Source of the DNA: Acidimicrobiia bacterium
GTDB taxonomy: Bacteria > Actinomycetota > Acidimicrobiia > Acidimicrobiales > Poriferisodalaceae
NCBI GenBank assembly: GCA_022826045.1
Contig: JAJDVQ010000028.1
Location: 1-64,000 of the forward strand
Direction of reading: 5' to 3'
Length of the DNA: 64,000 bases
In this document: piece after piece, positions 10,025 to 18,771 of the stretch
Numbering within the stretch: position 1 is the first letter of the stretch
Layout: each line of letters starts with the position of its first letter
The notes under the pieces: model-generated
Databases searched by the model: none
Told to the model about the DNA's origin: nothing
What the model saw: the letters and a program-made list of their open reading frames with translations, nothing else
Program-made: the position numbers and the translations under genes

Positions 10025-10759
10025 ATGTCATCGGCCATCGCAGCAACACCCGGCGCCAAGATGATCTTCCTCATCAAGCGCCGGCCGGAAGCCACTCGCG
10101 ACGAGCTGGTCGTGAACTGGTTCAAGAATCACATGCCCGACGTGATCGCCGGCCAAGCGCAGGCAGCCGCCGAAGGCAAGGTCCACGCCACGAAGTACAT
10201 CGCGACGCTGTTCGATCAGCGGCCCGGCAAAGACGTGCCCTGGGACGGCATGGCGCAGCTCTGGTTCGACCGGGCAATCCCGAACCCGCCCGAGCCGCAC
10301 GGCACGGTGCCCCGAGACACGTTCCAGCAGAAGGCCGAGCCGTACGTGGGGTGGGCAACCACGGAGTACGTGGTGATCGACGGCGAACTGCCCGTCGTGC
10401 CCAACACCCTCAACGAGCCGTTCCCGGCGACGCGGTCAGGCTTCTTCAAGGTGTCATTCCTGGTGCCCGCCCGGGAGGGGATCGACTACGACGAGGCGTT
10501 CCGCCATTGGCTGGAAGCGCACGCGCCCAACGTGCGGGGCGTCATGGGCGAGATCGGCGGGCTGCGCTACGTGGTGAACCACAGCCAATACCCCGCCAAC
10601 GAGGCCTACCTGGGCATGGCGGAGCTGTACTTCCGCGATCCGCAGGGCTGGGACGACTACCGGGCCACCATCACCGAGGACGGCTTCAGCGAGTTCGTCG
10701 ACTTCGGCCGCCTGGTGAACATGCACGCGACCGCGCAGATGATCGGCATCCCCGGCTGA
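10025..10759 (+). CDS. EthD-domain protein (tandem dimeric alpha-beta barrel)
   Basis: 244 residues. The ATG at 10025 is fixed by a strong AGGAGG at 10014-10019; an earlier in-frame start at 9917 has no such site. Two EthD/ferredoxin-like repeats: residues about 14-120 (KMIFLIKRRPE, WFKNHMPDV) and about 135-240 (GFFKVSFLVPA, FRHWLEAHAPNV). EthD-like barrels occur as small oxidative or cofactor-free enzymes and as accessory proteins for ring or ether degradation. The role here is unassigned. It is convergent with the SRPBCC gene 19 nt downstream. Confidence 0.8.
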   Translation: MSSAIAATPGAKMIFLIKRRPEATRDELVVNWFKNHMPDVIAGQAQAAAEGKVHATKYIATLFDQRPGKDVPWDGMAQLWFDRAIPNPPEPHGTVPRDTFQQKAEPYVGWATTEYVVIDGELPVVPNTLNEPFPATRSGFFKVSFLVPAREGIDYDEAFRHWLEAHAPNVRGVMGEIGGLRYVVNHSQYPANEAYLGMAELYFRDPQGWDDYRATITEDGFSEFVDFGRLVNMHATAQMIGIPG

Positions 10760-10778
10760 TCGGCTGTCTCCTGAGGCG

Positions 10779-11279
10779 TTACGCCTCTGCGGCCGCCTTC
10801 ATCGCTGCGAGCGTGGCGCGGATGCCGGCGCGGGCGTTGCCGGCCCGGTAGTCGAGCTCTTTCTGCCCGAACTCGACCATGCGCGGGGAAAGCTTGCGCA
10901 GCGTCCAGGTCTCGGCCAATGTCGTGCCCTCGCCGTTCGGCGCGAGCTGGTAGCGCCACAGGACGATGTTGTATTCGAGGCCGCCGGTCACGAAGGCAAA
11001 GTCCTCGTTCTCGACTCGGCGGATGATCTCGACGGGGGCCTTCCACTCCTCGCCGTCGAGCCGGTTGATGCCGACGAACATGTCGCCGACCTGTCCGGTG
11101 CCGGGCACGCCATCTGGCCCCTTGCGCCAGTACCCGCCGGTGTTCTCGTTGCTCCACTCGCCGTAGCGGTCCAGCGCCGTCACCATCTCCCACACCTTCT
11201 GCGGCGGGGCATCTATGTCGATCGACTCGCTATGGGACATCACCGGGTCGTCAACGTGCCCGGGAAGCTGCTCACTCAT
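10779..11279 (-). CDS. SRPBCC family protein (polyketide cyclase/START-like)
   Basis: 166 residues with the SRPBCC pattern: ESIDIDAPPQKVWEMVTALDRYGEW near the N-terminus, a basic strand region, and a long C-terminal helix (GQKELDYRAGNARAGIRATL). The fold is a hydrophobic-cavity helix-grip that binds lipids, polyketides or aromatic ligands. ATG at 11279 has an AAGG nine bases upstream; an internal ATG at 11240 (MSHSESIDI) is equally near the domain, so the first 13 residues are uncertain. Ligand unknown. Confidence 0.82.
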   Translation of the reverse strand: MSEQLPGHVDDPVMSHSESIDIDAPPQKVWEMVTALDRYGEWSNENTGGYWRKGPDGVPGTGQVGDMFVGINRLDGEEWKAPVEIIRRVENEDFAFVTGGLEYNIVLWRYQLAPNGEGTTLAETWTLRKLSPRMVEFGQKELDYRAGNARAGIRATLAAMKAAAEA

Positions 11280-11374
11280 GGGCCGCAGCCTTGCAGATGC
11301 CGTCAGCGTCCGCAGTGCACCGGATTGCTCAGGGTCGCCACAGCGCAGTCGGCCACGACTCGGCTGTCACCTGT

Positions 11375-12241
11375 TCAGTCGTCGTTGGCGGGGTGGAGCT
11401 CTCGCCAGTCGATCTGGTCGTCCTTCGGCAGCACGGCGTTGATTGGCGCCATGTCGGCCAGCAGGGCATCGGCAGCATCGTCGCCGATCGCTGCCCAGTG
11501 GACGCCGTCGAGCCGGTCGGTCATGGCCTCGACCTCGGCACGCCCGGTGGAGCCTGCAGCAGTGGCCTGCCCGTCGGTGTCCACCCAACCGCGGCTGCGG
11601 AGGCGCTCGTAGGCGTCTGCTGCCTCTGTCTCGGTCCAGCCGGCTTCTTCTTGAATCCACTCGCGGGGCGCCTCATCGACGGCGACCTGGGAGACCACCG
11701 ATTCGCAGCCGTCCAGACCGGCCGCTGCCAGGGCGATCAGGTGGCATCCGCTGCGGTATTCCCGCAACAGAGTGCATCCGTGCCACAGCGCAAGGTGCGG
11801 CTCGTCAGGCCAGTCCAGCGATGCCCACCCTGCAAACAGCACCCGCCCGACAGGGTCGGCCGCATCGCAAGCAGCCCGCACGGTCTCGGCGCTCCGGCGA
11901 ATCGAATCGCTGCCGACCGACTCGCCCAGCTCGCGCCTCAAGGCGGCGTCCATGCCCTCGTAGCGCGCTTCCAGCACCCGGGACGGCGTCGAGAACGTCC
12001 AGGCATCGGGGATCGCCCGCCTGACCCGCACAGGTGCGTAGTAGAAGAACAGCGATTCCACAACGCTCGCCGGCACGGGTCCCAACGGCGCCGAGCGGGT
12101 CGCGAAGTAGCTCATCCAGAAGCCCTTCAACCCTGCTGCAGCGCCGGTCTTGCGCACTTCAGGCGCCCAGTAGCAGAGCTGGTGGTACCGCTCCACGCAC
12201 TCCCACATCTGCCGCGCCCGCCGCACGGTTGTCTCAGCCAT
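11375..12241 (-). CDS. SCO6745 family protein
   Basis: 288 residues starting at MAETTVRRARQMWECVE; the open frame extends to 12502 but that part overlaps the toxin-antitoxin genes and has no family character. Hallmarks of the actinobacterial SCO6745 family are the N-terminal ARxMWxxxExYHxLCYWAPEV, then GLKGFWMSYFATRSAPLGPV, then FFYYAPVRVRRAIPDAW. The C-terminal half has a helical, winged-helix-like arrangement (AYERLRSRGWV). Proteins of this family are widespread in actinobacteria, and I know of no established biochemical function. Divergent from the toxin-antitoxin operon. Confidence 0.75.
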   Translation of the reverse strand: MAETTVRRARQMWECVERYHQLCYWAPEVRKTGAAAGLKGFWMSYFATRSAPLGPVPASVVESLFFYYAPVRVRRAIPDAWTFSTPSRVLEARYEGMDAALRRELGESVGSDSIRRSAETVRAACDAADPVGRVLFAGWASLDWPDEPHLALWHGCTLLREYRSGCHLIALAAAGLDGCESVVSQVAVDEAPREWIQEEAGWTETEAADAYERLRSRGWVDTDGQATAAGSTGRAEVEAMTDRLDGVHWAAIGDDAADALLADMAPINAVLPKDDQIDWRELHPANDD

Positions 12242-12368
12242 CGCCCGCTGTTCTAGCCGTTCGCCGCACCGCCAGCCGACCTCGCACAGCGGCTCAGGGG
12301 GAACGCACCGCCGAAGGATGGGCCTGTGGTTCGGTAAGCGCGTCGTACTGTGCCAATAGGATGCCGTC

Positions 12369-12563
12369 GTGGCTAGCACCAGCGTCCGGGTTGATGCGCA
12401 AACGCACCAGAACGTCTGCCAGCTGGCACAAGTGTTGTCCCTGACCATCGGGGAGACCGTGGCCTTGGCGGTGAAACGGCTCCGCCAAGAGCGAATGGGC
12501 ATCGAATTACGTCAGGAACTCTCGGACGAAGAGCGGATTTGGCTTGAAGCCGACCTCGGATGA
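12369..12563 (+). CDS. Antitoxin of a type II toxin-antitoxin pair
   Basis: 64 residues, GTG start with AGGA at 12358-12361. Residues 1-45 (STSVRVDAQTHQNVCQLAQ, then ETVALAVKRLRQER) have ribbon-helix-helix spacing, followed by an acidic tail (LSDEERIWLEADLG) as expected of an antitoxin that neutralises its toxin. Its stop overlaps the toxin start as ATGA, so the two are translationally coupled. RHH antitoxins normally autorepress their promoter with the toxin as co-repressor. Confidence 0.75.
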   Translation: MASTSVRVDAQTHQNVCQLAQVLSLTIGETVALAVKRLRQERMGIELRQELSDEERIWLEADLG

Positions 12564-12904
12564 CATTCGACGCAGGTGATGTCGTCGACGTTGACCTCGG
12601 CATGCCGGTTGGGCATGAAGCCGGATTTCAGCGACCAGCGGTAGTTACCACCGCCCAAACTATTTTGGATGCGGCTCCGGGTGTGCTGCAGCTCGTTCCT
12701 TTGACGACGCGCCTTCGGGGATTGAGCCTCGAGGTGGAGTTGGGACCGAGTTCCGAGAACGGACTTGACGCTCGGTCAGCAGCGCAATGCCAGCATGTCC
12801 GATCAGTGGCGGTCTCGCGACTGCAAGGACGACGCGGCAAGGTTGGCGACGTCGCGCTCGCCCAGATACGCGAGATCATCGCTCTCTTGTTCGACCTTCC
12901 CTGA
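12560..12904 (+). CDS. MazF/PemK-family toxin (endoribonuclease)
   Basis: 114 residues, ATG overlapping the antitoxin stop. The N-terminus (FDAGDVVDVDLGMPVGHEAG, then RPAVVTTAQ) is the PemK/MazF SH3-like core: conserved G-D-V-V-x-V-D, and R-P-A-V-V with the catalytic-region Arg. The second half has LQLVPLTT and a late helix (AQIREIIALLFDL) typical of the family. Expected activity is sequence-specific mRNA cleavage when antitoxin is degraded. The surrounding stretch (TA pair, broken DUF4268 gene) looks like accessory DNA. Confidence 0.85.
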   Translation: MTFDAGDVVDVDLGMPVGHEAGFQRPAVVTTAQTILDAAPGVLQLVPLTTRLRGLSLEVELGPSSENGLDARSAAQCQHVRSVAVSRLQGRRGKVGDVALAQIREIIALLFDLP

Positions 12905-12965
12905 CTCCCGTCTTCGAGTGGGCCTCTGGGGATCCAACCGAAAGCGCTGGTCCCGTCCGAGCTCC

Positions 12966-13907
12966 TCACTGAGTCATCCCCTCCAAGACAGGGTCGAAGA
13001 TGTTTCGTAGCTCGCAGAGTGCTTGCACGAGCCACCGCTGCGCCTCGGGCCACGCGGCAGTGGCGTCCTCGGAGACGAAGGCGCCATAGCTGATCGAGAT
13101 GCGTGCGCTCTTCCGAATTGCTTCAGATTCCCAATCGAGCCCGTAGCCAAGTTGTTCTTCTATCACCGCGCGTCGCGAGTTGAGTTCATCGTAGATGAGA
13201 GCCGTCCTAGCGGTATCGGGAGCTTCGATAAACACCTCCGCTCGCAGACGCCGCTTGGGACGTCTGTCGTAGAACGTCGCGTGATAGCCCACATGGTTAT
13301 TGGAGGCGAATACCATCCAAGGCTTCTTGGATGGTTTGCGGCCAGTTTCCCACCGCGTGTCACGCTGCTGAAGCGTCCGTTGAGTCTCTGCCCAGTACTC
13401 CGGGCAGAGCGCTTCGTTGTGGCTGAGACCACTCGTGCGGGAGTCCCGTACGGAGCGCGACCATTCATCGGGCTCAAGTTCGACCCGCAGGTGTGGAGCT
13501 GGCCGAGAACCATCGATGCGCCAGGCCTCGAGGATCAAACCGAAGAAGCCATAGGGAGACCTCTATACGTCGTTCAGCCATGCGAGCGCCGAGAGGTGCT
13601 CAGGTCGGAAGCCTTCGGCCAGCAGGACGGCGTGTGTCGCCTCAAGTCCGGCCGCATACGTGATCAGCTTGCCGATGTGGTCGTGATCGGTGGATCCGTA
13701 CATGTTCTCGACCACGACACGGCAGGCACGGTCGGCGTCGCTGAAGACCAGATCGGCGCTGTAGCTACCGACTGGCACCTCGGAGCCTTCCAAGGCGAGG
13801 TTCAACCCAAGGCAGTCACCAATGACGTCGGGATTCTCGGCCAGCCATGGCGTCAGGTCGTGTGCCTCGTGCGGTCAGAGTTCGCGCACGGGGACGGTCT
13901 CAAGCAT
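12966..13907 (-). pseudogene. DUF4268 domain protein with two in-frame nonsense codons
   Basis: Translation from ATG 13907 to 12966 gives 313 codons in one frame with no indel, interrupted by TGA at 13877-13875 (codon 11) and TAG at 13565-13563 (codon 115). Around the first stop it reads VREL*PHEAHDLTPWLAEN, where family members have Trp (WPHE), so TGG to TGA. Around the second it reads ALAWLNDV*RSPYGFFGL, in the linker between the N-terminal nuclease-like half (VPVGSYSADLVF, VVENMYGSTDHDHIGKLI) and the C-terminal DUF4268 half (EAWRIDGSRPAPHLRVELE). The family is restriction-endonuclease-like and often found near mobile or defence genes. Probably a recent pseudogene; sequencing error or read-through are alternatives. 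TTG codons at 13805 and 13538 would allow only fragments. Confidence 0.8.
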
Positions 13908-13980
13908 CCCGATGCCGCTCGATGAGTTCTGCGAATCAGGCAATCCCAACACTCCTAGCTGTGCAGCCGCGTGGACCGAG

Positions 13981-14487
13981 TCATCTCGTGGGCTGGTTGA
14001 TGAGGTGGGTGGCGGCATTGTCGAAGTGGGCGAACATGGCCTGAGCGATGTCGGGATCGAGTGGGGACCCGTCTGGCAGCTGCGCCGTTTCGAGCGAGGC
14101 AACCATGTGTCGCATCCAGGCATTGCGTTCGGCCGGCCCGATGGCGAAGGGCATGTGACGCATGCGCAAGCGTGGGTGGCCGCGTTCCGCGCTGTAGTCG
14201 GCGGGCCCGCCCCAGTACTGGGCCAGGAAGCCCGCCAGACGGTGCCGAGAGGGTCCCATGTCGGCGGGATACATCGGCCGGAGCAGCTCGTCCTGCTCGA
14301 CTGCGTCGTAGAAGCGATCCACCAGATCGTCGAAGAACTGCTGACCGCCGACTGCTGCGAACACTGTCGGCGGCTGCTCGACGGCCTCGGCCAGGCTGCC
14401 GCCCAGCGTCAGCCCGCCCGCACCCCACGCGGCTTCCTCGCGTGGCGGGGAGTGTTCGCCCGCTGGGGTGGTGTCGGCCTCGGTCAC
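13981..14487 (-). CDS. Group II truncated haemoglobin (GlbO-like)
   Basis: 168 residues: about 40 residues of unstructured leader, then a 2-on-2 globin. TVFAAVGGQQFFDDLVDRFY is the A/B region, LLRPMYPADMGPSRHRLAGFL the E-helix region, and YWGGPADYSAERGHPRLRMRH contains the proximal-side motif with the F-helix histidine expected at RMRH. The YWGGP and H/PRLRMRH signatures match actinobacterial trHbO. Expected haem protein for O2/NO chemistry in the cytosol. No partner gene is adjacent. Confidence 0.88.
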   Translation of the reverse strand: MTEADTTPAGEHSPPREEAAWGAGGLTLGGSLAEAVEQPPTVFAAVGGQQFFDDLVDRFYDAVEQDELLRPMYPADMGPSRHRLAGFLAQYWGGPADYSAERGHPRLRMRHMPFAIGPAERNAWMRHMVASLETAQLPDGSPLDPDIAQAMFAHFDNAATHLINQPTR

Positions 14488-14706
14488 GGCGCTCAGGCTA
14501 AGGATTCGGGCCAGTAGGCACAGACACCATAGCGGAGGAGGCGGCAGGAGATTCTGCGACGTTGCGACCTGCTGGATCGCGGGAGCAGAAGGTCATGCCG
14601 CCTCCGCATCGGGCGCATCTGCCCGCGCTGCTCCTCAGAGTGGCAGCGGGCATCCCGCGGGGCGGGGCGCGTACAGTCGTGGGGCGCGACCAGCACGGGA
14701 GACACG

Positions 14707-15657
14707 ATGGCGTTGACAGAACGGCCCCAGCGGACGACGAACGGGCGCAAGCCGGATGGGCGGCGGGCGCACCGGTCGTACCTCAGCTACATCGACAAGT
14801 CGCGCGAGTACTACGCAGCCCACGGCTACCCGCAGCCCTACCAGTGGGCGTACAGCCACGAGGTGGCATTCGCTCCGCTCCCGAAGCCGCTGTCGGAATG
14901 CACCGTCGGGCTGGTCACCACCTCGTTCTTCGAGAAGGGCCGCGAACCCGCGGGAGTGCCGGCGGCCCGGCCCAAGCAGCCCTACGCCGCCCGCTGCGAC
15001 GATGCCCTCGCAGGCCTGTACAACAGCGACCTCTTCTGGGACAAGGACAACACCCACACCGAGGACCTCGACACCTACCTGCCCATCAACCGGCTGCGTG
15101 AGTTCGAGGCCGAGGGGCGCATCGGTGCACTGTCTGAACGCTTCTACGGGATCCCCACCGACTACAGCCATCGCCGCACCCAGCGCAACGATTCGCCCCG
15201 CATCGAGGAGTGGATGCGCGAAGACGGCGTGGACGTTGCCTTCCTGGTACCGCTCTGACCGGTGTGCCACCAGACGATCGGTCTGATCGCTCGACACCTG
15301 GAAGAAGCCGGCATTCCCACGGTGGTTGCCGGAAGCGCCCGCGACATCGTGGAGGAATGCGGCGTCGCCCGGTTCGTGTTCACCGATTTCCCGCTGGGGA
15401 ACCCGACCGGCAAGCCCGGTGACGCCGACATGCAGCGCGCCATCGTGAGCACGGGGCTGGAGCTGCTCGAGCACGCGTGGATGCCGCGCACCACGGTGCA
15501 GACGCCGTTCGTGTGGGATGCGGACGACAACGACGGCTGGCGTGACCACTTCATGCGCGTCGACGACTCGAACCGGGCCGCGCTGGCGGCGGCCGGCGAG
15601 GCGCGCCGCCGTGATCAGGCCGCGGCCAAGTCTGACGGCCGCGCCCGGACGAGCTAG
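14707..15657 (+). CDS. Selenoprotein of the glycine/sarcosine/betaine reductase B (GrdB-like) family, UGA = Sec184
   Basis: ATG 14707 with GGGAG just upstream. The frame has a single UGA at 15256-15258 and then continues unbroken to TAG at 15655-15657, giving 316 residues if UGA is read as selenocysteine. Context is DGVDVAFLVPL-U-PVCHQTIGLIARHLE: a UxxC redox motif (U184, C187) directly before a conserved helix. Downstream ARFVFTDFPLGNP and TTVQTPFVWDAD continue the same family. Homology clearly spans the UGA, so this is not two genes. A hairpin follows the UGA at SECIS distance. True GrdB works with GrdA/GrdC in anaerobic amino-acid reduction; no such partners are seen, so these short homologues probably do another thiol/selenol redox reaction. 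Function unassigned. Confidence 0.9.
15261..15298 (+). promoter_or_regulatory. Candidate bacterial SECIS hairpin for the GrdB-like gene
   Basis: Begins two nucleotides after the UGA at 15256-15258. Outer arms GGTGT (15261-15265) and ACACC (15294-15298); inner perfect stem CAGAC (15271-15275) with GTCTG (15281-15285); apical loop GATCG (15276-15280). The loop lies about 18-22 nt downstream of the UGA, within the range SelB recognises in bacteria. It is embedded in the coding sequence, as bacterial SECIS elements are. Confidence 0.7.
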
Positions 15658-15775
15658 CCGGAGTGCACGGTCTCGGCCTGCGACACGCTTCCGCCCGTCA
15701 GTTGCACAGATCAACCGCCGTGCGGCCCCGACGCGCGATCCACCGACCGACCTCGATCCGAACGAAGGGCATTCC

Positions 15776-16753
15776 ATGACTCAGCGCAAGCCGCTGTTCG
15801 ATCCCGCAGACGCCGACGCGCCCGACTTTGTGCCGTCTGAGCCAGCCGGTGCCGATGTCTATTCGCACCCCTCCGAGCACGGTGAGCGCATTACCGACAC
15901 GCTCGTCCCCGACGTCATGATCGAAGCGTCGGGAGGTGTGACGGTTGCCGCCGACCTCTACGGCGACGACGGCCCGCTGGTCCTGCTGCAGCACGGCGGC
16001 GGTCAGACCCGCCACGCCTGGAAGGGGGCGGGCCAGGCCTTGGCCGACGGCGGCTACCGCGCCGTGTGCCTCGACGCCCGGGGTCATGGCGACTCGGACT
16101 GGGCGCCCGACGGCGACTACACCACCGAGGCATCGGTGGCCGACTTGGTGGCCGTCGTGGAGCACTTCGGCGAGCGGCCGGTGCTCGTCGGCGCCTCGAT
16201 GGGCGGGGGAACCTCGCTGACGGCGGTCGGCGAGGGCGCCGTGGACGCGCTGGCACTCGTGCTCGTCGACACCGCGCCGCGGATCGAAGCAGCCGGCGTG
16301 CGCAAGATCCGCGAATTTATGGCCCAAGGCACCGACGGTTTTGCTTCGCTTGAAGAGGTCGCCGAGGCCATCGCCAGCTACCAGCCGCACCGCAAGCGCC
16401 CGCGCAACCTGGACGGGCTCGCAAAGAATGTGCGCCTCTGGCCCGACGGCCGCTACCGCTGGCACTGGGATCCCGCCTTCATGCATCGGCCGCGCAGCTT
16501 CGCCGAGCGCGTCCCCCGCCAGCAGGCCGCTGCGGAGAACCTGACGCTGCCGACCTTGCTGGTGCGCGGCGGCATGAGCGACGTGCTGTCAGAGGAAGGC
16601 GCTCAGTCGTTCCTCGACACGGTGCCGCATGCGCACTACGCCAACGTGGGCGGCGCGGCGCACATGGTGGCCGGCGACCGCAACGACATCTTCGTCGAGG
16701 CGACGCTCAAGTTCCTGGCCGAATTCGTGCCCGGCGCGCAGGCGCGAGCCTGA
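15776..16753 (+). CDS. Alpha/beta hydrolase
   Basis: 325 residues; ATG 15776 preceded by GAAGGG. Alpha/beta hydrolase fold: [17 protein letters not shown] oxyanion region, [19 protein letters not shown], nucleophile elbow VGASMGGG with Ser141, cap helices, then [13 protein letters not shown] and C-terminal GAAHMVAGD with the catalytic His. Members hydrolyse esters, epoxides or C-C bonds; substrate unknown. Located 118 nt after the selenoprotein gene, same strand. The first 50 residues are an acidic extension not needed for the fold. Confidence 0.88.
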   Translation: MTQRKPLFDPADADAPDFVPSEPAGADVYSHPSEHGERITDTLVPDVMIEASGGVTVAADLYGDDGPLVLLQHGGGQTRHAWKGAGQALADGGYRAVCLDARGHGDSDWAPDGDYTTEASVADLVAVVEHFGERPVLVGASMGGGTSLTAVGEGAVDALALVLVDTAPRIEAAGVRKIREFMAQGTDGFASLEEVAEAIASYQPHRKRPRNLDGLAKNVRLWPDGRYRWHWDPAFMHRPRSFAERVPRQQAAAENLTLPTLLVRGGMSDVLSEEGAQSFLDTVPHAHYANVGGAAHMVAGDRNDIFVEATLKFLAEFVPGAQARA

Positions 16754-16818
16754 TCGCAGCCTTCGCGCCGTACCCTTGCGGCCCTTGGCCGACGAGGCCG
16801 AGATTCGAGAGGCACAGC

Positions 16819-17016
16819 ATGCGCGGAACAGTCAAGTTCTTCAACAGCGAGAAGGGCTTCGGCTTTATCTCCCGTGAAGGCGCCGATGACGTCTTTGTCC
16901 ACTACTCCAACATCGTCGGTGAGAATTACCGGACGCTGGAGGCGGGGCAGGAGGTCGACTTCGATATCGGACCCGGCCGCAAGGGCGACGAAGCTCAGAA
17001 CGTCAAGCCCGTCTGA
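16819..17016 (+). CDS. csp: Cold-shock domain protein (CspA family)
   Basis: 65 residues, the usual length. [18 protein letters not shown] contains RNP1 (KGFGFI) and [10 protein letters not shown] contains RNP2 (VFVHY). Single-stranded nucleic-acid-binding OB fold acting as RNA chaperone. Start has GAGAGG upstream. Lies just before a DEAD-box helicase gene, a pairing that makes functional sense for RNA unwinding, although 108 nt separate them and a shared transcript is not shown. Confidence 0.95.
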   Translation: MRGTVKFFNSEKGFGFISREGADDVFVHYSNIVGENYRTLEAGQEVDFDIGPGRKGDEAQNVKPV

Positions 17017-17124
17017 ACTCGATCGTCGTCGCGCACCGTCGCCTGCACTGACAGGCCGCGTCGACGCTTGCTCGGGTCGGCGGCGGTCCCGTCGATTGCC
17101 GACCCGATGTCGGCGAGGAGATGC

Positions 17125-18369
17125 ATGCCCCCCACCTTCGCCCAGCTGGGCGCGCCCAGTTTCATTGTCAGCGCGCTCGCCGAACGCGGCATCAGCCAGC
17201 CGTTTGCCATCCAGGCAGCCACGGTGGCCGATGCATTGGCCGGACGCGACGTCTGCGGCCGCGCGCCCACCGGATCCGGCAAGACGCTGGCGTTCGGGAT
17301 CCCGCTCGTGGCCCGCGTCGGCAAGGCTCAGCCGCACAAGCCGCGGGCTCTCGTGCTCGCGCCGACCCGCGAACTCGCTGATCAGATCAAGACCGAGCTG
17401 TGCACCTTCGCAGGCAAGCGCCGCATCGGCGTTGCCTATGGCGGCGTGGGCTACGGCTCCCAGATTGGTTCGCTGCGTCGCGGCGTCGACATACTCGTGG
17501 CGTGCCCGGGCCGCCTTGAAGACCTGATCTCCCAGGGCCAGGCAACCCTGTCGGCGGTCGACAAGGTCGTCATCGACGAAGCCGACCGCATGGCCGACAT
17601 GGGATTCATCCCGGCCGTGCGGCGCCTGCTGGACCAGACCGCAGCCGAGCGCCAGACCATGCTGTTCTCTGCGACGCTCGACGGAGACGTCGCGATGCTG
17701 ACACGCGACTACCAGCGCGATCCCGTGCGTCATGAGGTCGGCGACGAGACCCCAGACGCCAGGGCCGCCCACCACGTGTTCTGGAGCGTGGCCCGCACGG
17801 ACCGCACCGACATCTGCGCCGAGGCGATCGATGCCGCAGGATCGACGGTCGTGTTCTGTCGAACCCGGCACGGCTGCGATCGCGTGGCCAAGCAGCTGAA
17901 TCGCCGAGGCATTCGAGCGGCTGCACTTCATGGCGGACGCAGCCAACCCCAGCGCACCCGGGCATTGGCCGAGTTCGCCGCCGGCGAGGTGCAGGCGCTG
18001 GTCGCGACGGACGTTGCTGCGCGCGGCATTCATGTCGAAGGTGTCGGCGCGGTCATCCACTACGACATTGCTGTTGACCACAAGACCTACCTGCACCGGT
18101 CGGGCCGCACGGCGCGGGCCGGCCAAAGCGGCGTGGTGGTCTCGCTCATCCAGCCTGACCAAGTCACAGAGCTCAAGTCCATGCAACGCAAGATGGGTCT
18201 GGAGCAGCGTGTCACTGACGCCGACGTCACCGCGCTCCGGCAGCCGGCGCGCACGCAGACGCGACGTCGCACGCTGGAGCGTCCGGCGGCCGAGCATCAA
18301 ACCCGGCACCGTCCTCGCAACAACAGCCGTTCCAGACCGAAGGGACGACAGCGCTCCGCGAAGCGCTGA
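17125..18369 (+). CDS. DEAD-box ATP-dependent RNA helicase
   Basis: 414 residues from ATG 17125, chosen because GAGGAG precedes it; ATG 17107 and TTG 17068 are upstream alternatives. All core motifs are visible: Q motif (FAQLGAPS..ISQPFAIQ), I APTGSGKT, Ia PTREL, Ib CPGR, II DEAD (VIDEADRMADM), III SAT, IV VVFCRT, V ATDVAARGIHV, VI HRSGRTARAG. The C-terminal tail is basic and Arg-rich (about residues 370-414), likely for RNA binding. Role: RNA structure remodelling, possibly in ribosome assembly or cold adaptation given the adjacent cold-shock gene. Confidence 0.95.
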   Translation: MPPTFAQLGAPSFIVSALAERGISQPFAIQAATVADALAGRDVCGRAPTGSGKTLAFGIPLVARVGKAQPHKPRALVLAPTRELADQIKTELCTFAGKRRIGVAYGGVGYGSQIGSLRRGVDILVACPGRLEDLISQGQATLSAVDKVVIDEADRMADMGFIPAVRRLLDQTAAERQTMLFSATLDGDVAMLTRDYQRDPVRHEVGDETPDARAAHHVFWSVARTDRTDICAEAIDAAGSTVVFCRTRHGCDRVAKQLNRRGIRAAALHGGRSQPQRTRALAEFAAGEVQALVATDVAARGIHVEGVGAVIHYDIAVDHKTYLHRSGRTARAGQSGVVVSLIQPDQVTELKSMQRKMGLEQRVTDADVTALRQPARTQTRRRTLERPAAEHQTRHRPRNNSRSRPKGRQRSAKR

Positions 18370-18375
18370 GGCAAA

Positions 18376-18702
18376 TCAAGCGTCTGAGTCGTCGCCGGGC
18401 TCGCCGAGGGACTCGAGACTGGACGGCGCCAGGTTCGAGGCGAACTTGGACATGTTGTCGGTCAGGGCGCTGATCAGCTGCTCCACGAACTGCGGCGACA
18501 TGTTGACCCGTTGCACGACGACACCCCGCCGCGGCGACTGCTTGCCGCTGAAGTCCAGCCGGATGAAGTCGAGCGTGAACTCATAGGGCGAGTGGCGCAC
18601 CACGGCAAAGTTCGACCAGACACCTGCTTCGAGATCCGGCGGCAGCCGGATCTGCAGTTTCGTGCCGTCGGGCAGGGCTTCATGGGTGTTGCCGTCAGTC
18701 AC
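18376..18702 (-). CDS. DUF3467 domain protein
   Basis: 108 residues from GTG 18702 (VTDGNTHEALPDGTKLQIRL); the frame stays open to 18753 so the start is uncertain. Pattern of the DUF3467 family: LQIRLPPDLEAGVWSNFAVV, then HSPYEFTLDFIRLDF, then RVNMSPQFVEQLISALTDN. Function unknown; small cytosolic protein. Convergent with the helicase gene (6-nt gap). Confidence 0.75.
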   Translation of the reverse strand: MTDGNTHEALPDGTKLQIRLPPDLEAGVWSNFAVVRHSPYEFTLDFIRLDFSGKQSPRRGVVVQRVNMSPQFVEQLISALTDNMSKFASNLAPSSLESLGEPGDDSDA

Positions 18703-18771
18703 CTGCGAAAACCTACTCGGCGGCTGCGTCAGGACACTCCGCGATGCTCGCACGGGTGAGAATGTGCGCCC

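Noticed and set aside
13875-13877. UGA in the DUF4268 gene as a third selenocysteine codon
   Set aside because: It replaces a Trp position, makes no UxxC motif, and the same gene also has an in-frame TAG; a nonsense mutation is simpler.
14707-15258. GrdB-like gene as two separate genes or a simple nonsense pseudogene
   Set aside because: Homology runs through the UGA with a UxxC motif and adjacent hairpin, and no other damage is present.
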